Below, in pieces: positions 59,354 through 64,000 of a DNA stretch of 64,000 nt (its first letter is position 1; every line of letters begins with the position of its first letter). The position numbers were made by a program, and so were the translations under genes. The DNA is from Sesamum alatum. Taxonomy: Eukaryota; Streptophyta; Magnoliopsida; Lamiales; Pedaliaceae. The stretch lies in assembly GCA_034509735.1 (NCBI GenBank), contig JACGWO010000004.1:10397395-10461394 (forward strand), written 5' to 3'. The notes below the pieces were generated by a model that was not told where the DNA came from, ran no database searches, and saw nothing but the letters and a program-made list of their open reading frames with translations.

Positions 59354-60448
59354 ATGAAAAGAAGAATTCTAAATCTTGATATAGATGAAGATCTTAAAAC
59401 CGCGTTACAAAAGCTTCTTATAGAAGAATCAGAACTAGAAGATGAAAATTTAAAATTATCTGTTATAACAGAAATAAATTCTGAAGATGAAAACAATGAA
59501 GAGTCTGATAAATCAGAAAATGAGGGATCAGATAACGATGAATCCAATAGTTGTGAAGGAAATTGTGACTATTATAAAGCTTTATGTCATGCTAACGGAT
59601 TATTTGTATTAACAAAAGAAGAAAGTTTTATTCTAGATCTTATAGATAAAATTCCTGATCCGGACGAGAAAAAGGAAATGTTACAAAAATATTTAGAATC
59701 TTATAAAGACCGAAAACCTGAGAAAAAATTAAAGATAAAAGAGCCGGAAGCTTATAATTTTAAAGAAATAATGAATAGAGTTAAAAACTCTAATGTATCC
59801 ACTTCTACAACTACAGAGGCCTCTACGGCAGAATTAAGACATGAAGTAAAAATTCTAAAACAAGAATTACAAGAACTAAAATCTAGAGTTTCTGCTCTTG
59901 AGATTAAATCTCATAATTATTCATCTAGTGATAATGAGGAAGAAATAAGAGTTGAAAAGGAAGAATTATTGCAAAAAGAGGAGTTAAACTCTTTAACTTT
60001 TGTTAATATGGTTGACAGAGTTATAACCCATAAATGGCATACCAAGGTTACTATTGTTGTGCATAAAGAGTATTATTTTTCGGCCATTGCCATGATAGAT
60101 TCAGGAGCAGATTTAAACTGCATTAATGAAGGGTTAGTACCCTCTAGGTATTTTTCAAAAACGACTGAAGTCCTTAATGCAGCAGATGGAAGGAAATTAC
60201 TAGTAAAATACAAATTACAAAACACTGCTGTTTGTAATAAAGGAATTTGTCTAGAAATGCCATTTATAATGGTAAAAAATCTCTCTCATGACGTGATATT
60301 AGGAAATCCTTTTCTTCATATGCTTTATCCAATCAAAGAAGTATCCAAAGAAGGAATTACAAGTGTAGTAAAAGGAAATGAATTAAAGTTCAATTTTGTC
60401 ACTCAGCCAAAATATCATGAGATTGACTTAATTCAAAAAAACAATTGA
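59354..60448 (+). CDS. Caulimovirid polyprotein segment with aspartic protease
   Basis: An open frame of 364 codons starts MKRRILNLDIDED right after the knuckle. It has an acidic Glu/Asp/Ser-rich region (residues 15-75), a Lys-rich stretch, and a probable coiled coil near residues 160-180 (LRHEVKILKQELQELKSRV). The retroviral-type protease motif DSGAD is at 60098-60112, with a later VILGNPFL typical of the family. The frame ends early because one extra A near 60440 shifts it out of the RT frame. The left arm lacks that A. It should be read as part of one polyprotein, not a separate protein. Confidence 0.82.
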   Translation: MKRRILNLDIDEDLKTALQKLLIEESELEDENLKLSVITEINSEDENNEESDKSENEGSDNDESNSCEGNCDYYKALCHANGLFVLTKEESFILDLIDKIPDPDEKKEMLQKYLESYKDRKPEKKLKIKEPEAYNFKEIMNRVKNSNVSTSTTTEASTAELRHEVKILKQELQELKSRVSALEIKSHNYSSSDNEEEIRVEKEELLQKEELNSLTFVNMVDRVITHKWHTKVTIVVHKEYYFSAIAMIDSGADLNCINEGLVPSRYFSKTTEVLNAADGRKLLVKYKLQNTAVCNKGICLEMPFIMVKNLSHDVILGNPFLHMLYPIKEVSKEGITSVVKGNELKFNFVTQPKYHEIDLIQKNN

Positions 60449-61951
60449 AAGAAAAGAAAACTTTTTAAACTCTTTATCCCAAGAGATTAGTTATAAAAAA
60501 TTAAAAGAGAAAATTTCTTCTCCTTATTTACAAAATAAAATCAAGGAATTACAATCTTATATAGAAAAAACAATCTGCTCAGATATTCCTAATGCCTTCT
60601 GGGAAAGGAAAAAACATGTTGTCTCTTTACCTTATGAGACTGATTTTAAAGAAAATCAGATTCCCACTAAAGCTAGACCCATTGCCATGGATCCTAGACA
60701 TTTAGAAATATGCAAAAAGGAAATAGAGGAATTATTACTTAAAAAACTTATAAGGCCATCCCATAGTCCTTGGAGTTGTCCTGCCTTTTATGTAGAAAAT
60801 GCAGCAGAACTTGAAAGAGGGTTCCCAGGTTAGTTATAAACTACAAACCTCTAAACAAAGCTTTAAGGTGGATACGGTACCCAATTCCAAACAAAAAGGA
60901 CCTTTTGAATAGGCTTTATTCAGCTAAAGTTATGTCAAAATTTGATATGAAATCAGGATTTTGGCAAATCCAAATAAAAGAAGAAGATCGTTATAAGACA
61001 GCTTTCACTGTCCCTTTTGGCCATTATGAATGGAACGTTATGCCTTTCGGACTAAAGAATGCCCCTTCTGAATTTCAAAGGATTATGAATGACATATTTA
61101 ATGCTTATACGGCATTTACAATAGTCTATATAGATGATGTCCTAATATTTTCAGAATCTATTGAACAACATTTTAAACATCTAAAAATATTCATAGATGT
61201 TGTTGTGAGAGCAGGATTGGTTGTTTCTGCCAAAAAGATTAAACTCTTTCAGACTGAAATAAAATTTCTAGGACATATTATTAGAGAAGGAACTATCTTC
61301 CCTATAGATCGAGCTATAATATTTGCTGAAAAATTTCCTGATGAAATCAAGGATAAAAATCAACTACAAAGGTTTCTTGGAAGTCTAAATTATGTTGCTG
61401 AATTTTATAAAGATTTGGCTTATGATGCTAAACCGTTATTTGAGAGACTCAAGAAAAAACCCTCCAATTTGGAGCACCGAACACACTAATGCAGTTAGGA
61501 AAATTAAAGCAAGAATTAAAGAAATTCCTTGTCTTGCAATTTCAAACCCAGATGCCTTCAAAATTGTTGAGACCGATGCTTCCGATGTAGGATATGGAGG
61601 AATACTTAAACAAAGGATTAATGATAAAGAATCATTAGTAAGGTTCACCTCGGGAGTATGGAGAGGACCTAGAGTTAATTACTCTACGGTTAAAAAGGAG
61701 ATTTTGTCTATTGTTCTATGCATTCAAAAATTCGAAAGTGATTTATTAAATCAAAAATTTTTGTTACGAGTAGATTGCAAATCTGCAAAAGAGATATTAC
61801 AAAAGGATGTTAAAAATTTAGCCTCGAAACAAATCTTTGCTAGGTGGCAAGCCATACTATCTGTATTCGATTTTGATATTGAGTTTATTAAAGGATCACA
61901 TAACTCCTTACCTGATTTTTTAACTCGTGAATTTTTGCAGGGAAAGCAATG
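60449..61951 (+). pseudogene. Caulimovirid reverse transcriptase and RNase H, right arm
   Basis: RT motifs are SPWSCPAFYVENAAE near 60770, KVMSKFDMKSGFWQIQI from 60929, PFGLKNAPSEFQRIMN near 61055 and the catalytic YIDD at 61127-61138. RNase H carries VETDASDVGYGG near 61570, RVDCKSAKEIL near 61770 and IKGSHNSLPDFLTRE near the end. Together they copy pregenomic RNA to DNA. Frameshifts occur near 60825 (one G fewer than the left arm) and 61465. The stop at 61950-61952 overlaps the ATG of ORF2 in ATGA. Confidence 0.9.
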
Positions 61952-63092
61952 AACAAAGATAGAGCGTCATCCAGTAAAGGTAATGTTAACCTAAATAAAT
62001 TTCAACCATATAAACTGGCCTTTGAAAAGGACAGTAAAACGTTAAGAGAAGAAGCTTTAAAAGCTGTCCCTGAAGAAGAGAGGCTCAGAGAAGATGCCTA
62101 CAAAAATAGCAGTAAAATCTGCTTCTGCGAAAGAACATGTTTATCCCTATATTCCAATCTCCACTAATTGGATATCTCCGATTGAAGGAAAATATATGCA
62201 TTTGTCCTCAGAAGAAGTAATGAACTTCTATCTAAAAAATTTTACAGACCCTTTCCTCTATCCGAAAGACTTCTTGTATTATCAAGAAATATTAACATAT
62301 ACTGGATCAGTGCAATTTGATTCACCATAAGATCTGGTGGAGAATGGGCTTTCTCAAAAGCTTATATTATCAAAGTTATAACTCCTGAACAATGGGAAGG
62401 AGATTTGTATCGATTTAAAGAAATTGTGCCTGATACCAAGTATCCTCATAGGAATAAGTTATATTTCAATTATTTTGATTATATCAAAGCTTGGGACATC
62501 GCCCTCTGCTACGAAAATAGACAAAGAAACATAGCTGGTTTCTGCAGTTCAAAGAACTTAAGACACTTAATTTCCCTCAATGGTTCATATGTTGGTTTGC
62601 TAATTGGGGATTATATCCTATTATTTTACCACATAAAATTAGATTGATTTATGAAGACTTTGTCAAGACCAATGTGTCCATGAAAGCTCATGGGCTTATG
62701 TTTACCGCTCTTTATCAAATACCATGGATTATTCGGTGGGATGTAGTTGTATCAAAAAGAACATTTCAAAAGTTAGGAGAAAGTCTTGAAAATATTCCCT
62801 ATGTAGGAAGAAGGATACTTATTAAATGGTGGGATAAATTTGAATTCTTCAAAGACTCAGTCTTCTCTGTACGAGGATTATTGACCTGGAACCGATTACA
62901 CCGACTAAATCAAAGTCCAAAAAGGAAATCTCTGAGGTATTGAAGGAATTGCTTTCAAGTGCATCAAAGAAGGATTTGAAAAATCAAATCAAAGAATTGC
63001 TCGAGTCATCAGATGACGAGGACGAAGAAATGATGAGCCAGAACACAGAACACTCTGATCCCATGCAAGATGCTCAGGATCCTTATCAGTAG
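61949..63092 (+). pseudogene. Caulimovirid ORF2, unknown function, right arm
   Basis: It starts MNKDRASSSKGN with its ATG overlapping the polyprotein stop, a layout compatible with coupled or reinitiated translation. Similar strings to the left arm follow (MHLSSEEVMNFYL, MKAHGLMFTALYQIPW), with a basic SPKRKSLRY segment and an acidic tail before TAG at 63090-63092. Frames change near 62090, 62325, 62540 and 62935. It is about 380 codons if intact. No domain was recognised. The position suggests the transactivator/inclusion protein slot, but sequence evidence for that is lacking. Confidence 0.75.
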
Positions 63093-63550
63093 CACAAAGG
63101 CCAACTTCAAAGAGTCCATGATTGAAGACAAACCACTGTTCAACAACAGTAAAGATTCTCTCCATTGACGTAAAAGATGATGGGAAGTGACTTAAAGTAG
63201 ATTCTCATATCTTTGAAGATAAGATTCTCTTATCTTCAGATATCTTCAGGAGATTTATGCTGGTCTCCCGAGTATTCTCCCTCCTTATAAAAGGAGAGTA
63301 GTATAGGTCCGTGAGAGGCATCTTAGAAAACTCAGCCTTGTTACTATCTTTGTAATATTACTTTCATAAGTATTATAAGTTTTGTTCTTGTGATAATAAA
63401 ACCTCTCTTTATCTATATCTATCTCTTCCTGCTTCCTCTCTATTTGGTACCCTAGTATTACACTAATCCGCCGCCAGTATCACACTAATCCGCCACTAGT
63501 ATCACACTAAATCCGCTGTGAACGCCATCGTGACCGTAGTCTTCGCGTTC
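63093..63550 (+). promoter_or_regulatory. Caulimovirid promoter and leader, right arm
   Basis: TGACGTAA at 63166-63173 (as-1-like, one TGACG only). A 10-bp inverted repeat with arm GAAGATAAGA at 63215-63224 and its complement at 63228-63237 contains GATAAG motifs. TATA box at 63286-63293, AATAAA at 63395-63400, 22-bp repeats at 63452-63515 and stem GAACGC/GCGTTC ending at 63550. I see no standard initiator-tRNA primer site (TGGTATCAGAGC) in the unit. Confidence 0.82.
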
Positions 63551-64000
63551 GTTTTGGTAGCTACCTTGAGGAAGGCAACAAACCTGTAAAACAGGAAAAT
63601 AAAAGGTTAGAAGAAATTATAGAATATCCAGATGGAGATGTAGAGATAAGATTCTCTAAAGATCGAGTTACTCACCTTAATATAAGGGAGAATTCTAAGA
63701 AAGAGGAAATAATGTCTGGTAGATGTTCTACATCTTCAATTCCCTTATCACGATTTGAAAAGGAACAAGTTATATTAAAAGAGTTTATAAAACCTCTAAT
63801 AAAAAAACGCTATTATAAGAAAAAGGATACTAATGTAGAAAGAAATCCTCCAAGAAAGGAGTATAGAAAAAAGAAAAAAGAAAATCCTCCTAAACAAAAA
63901 AGAGTTCCAATATGTTGGAAATGTCGTTCCCCAGGACATTATGCCAATAAATGTAAGTTGAAAAGAAGAATTCTAAATCTTGATATATAGATGAAGATCT
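63551..64000 (+). pseudogene. Start of next caulimovirid unit
   Basis: The polyprotein start repeats: GGTAGCTACC (63556-63565), MSGRCSTSSIPLSR at 63712, a basic segment and an intact knuckle CWKCRSPGHYANKC (63913-63954). This copy keeps the basic region and knuckle in one frame (63712-63990), unlike the copy at 59110. A two-base TA insertion near 63985 then stops the frame. The unit runs off the window. Confidence 0.85.

Larger units (their letters stand above)
52988..64000. mobile_element. Endogenous caulimovirid array E2, tandem and inverted
   Basis: Reverse-strand viral units occupy 52988-58720 and forward units occupy 58721 to the window end. Each arm has one complete unit plus the start of a second. 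The repeat distance is 4604 bp in the left arm (leader start 53899 to 58503) and 4601 bp in the right (58949 to 63550). The arms meet head to head in the leader with TGAG shared. Copies differ mainly by one-base indels. The array continues beyond the window. Confidence 0.93.

Overview
The window is repeat-dense plant DNA, most likely pericentromeric or other heterochromatin of a flowering plant. It holds plant L1-type LINEs, Ty1-copia elements with an initiator-Met-tRNA-type primer binding site, endogenous pararetrovirus (Caulimoviridae) DNA and long arrays of a roughly 330-bp satellite. I found no host gene, tRNA, rRNA or CRISPR array. Nearly every coding region is a broken copy of a mobile element.

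Layout. The substrate is the satellite, forward at 1-2845, 20512-21875 and 46399-49996, and reverse at 23141-23968, 26229-28272, 33859-34866 and 50480-52987. Copia element A (2846-20511, forward) carries LTR, pol, LTR, pol and a truncated LTR. Its second pol is split by element B, a structurally complete antisense relative (9528-19641) flanked by the 5-bp duplication CCCTA. At 21875-28272 there are LTR and LINE ORF1 fragments in satellite, including an ORF1-only LINE. A near full-length L1 (28273-33858, reverse) sits in satellite between 16-bp duplications. Copia element C (34867 to about 43990, forward) has a gypsy-like fragment in its LTR and a second ORF1-only LINE (40578-43426) in its protease region with 13-bp duplications. 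A third ORF1 fragment follows (44026-46398, reverse).

From 49997 on, caulimovirid DNA appears. A 483-bp promoter/leader fragment sits exactly where the satellite changes orientation. From 52988 to the window end, 4.6-kb viral units are arranged tandemly in two arms that meet head to head at 58718-58721, forming a giant inverted repeat. The unit encodes a CCHC knuckle, aspartic protease, reverse transcriptase and RNase H, then a second ORF of unknown function. No movement-protein or main capsid region is seen between leader and knuckle.

Most notable signals: (1) an array of perfect short hairpins, nearly all with a TGG loop, in the U3-side of the copia LTRs, with compensatory changes between B and C; (2) a covarying leader hairpin in B and C; (3) ORF1-only LINE derivatives resembling mammalian HAL1 in design; (4) the palindromic array of movement/capsid-less pararetroviral units.
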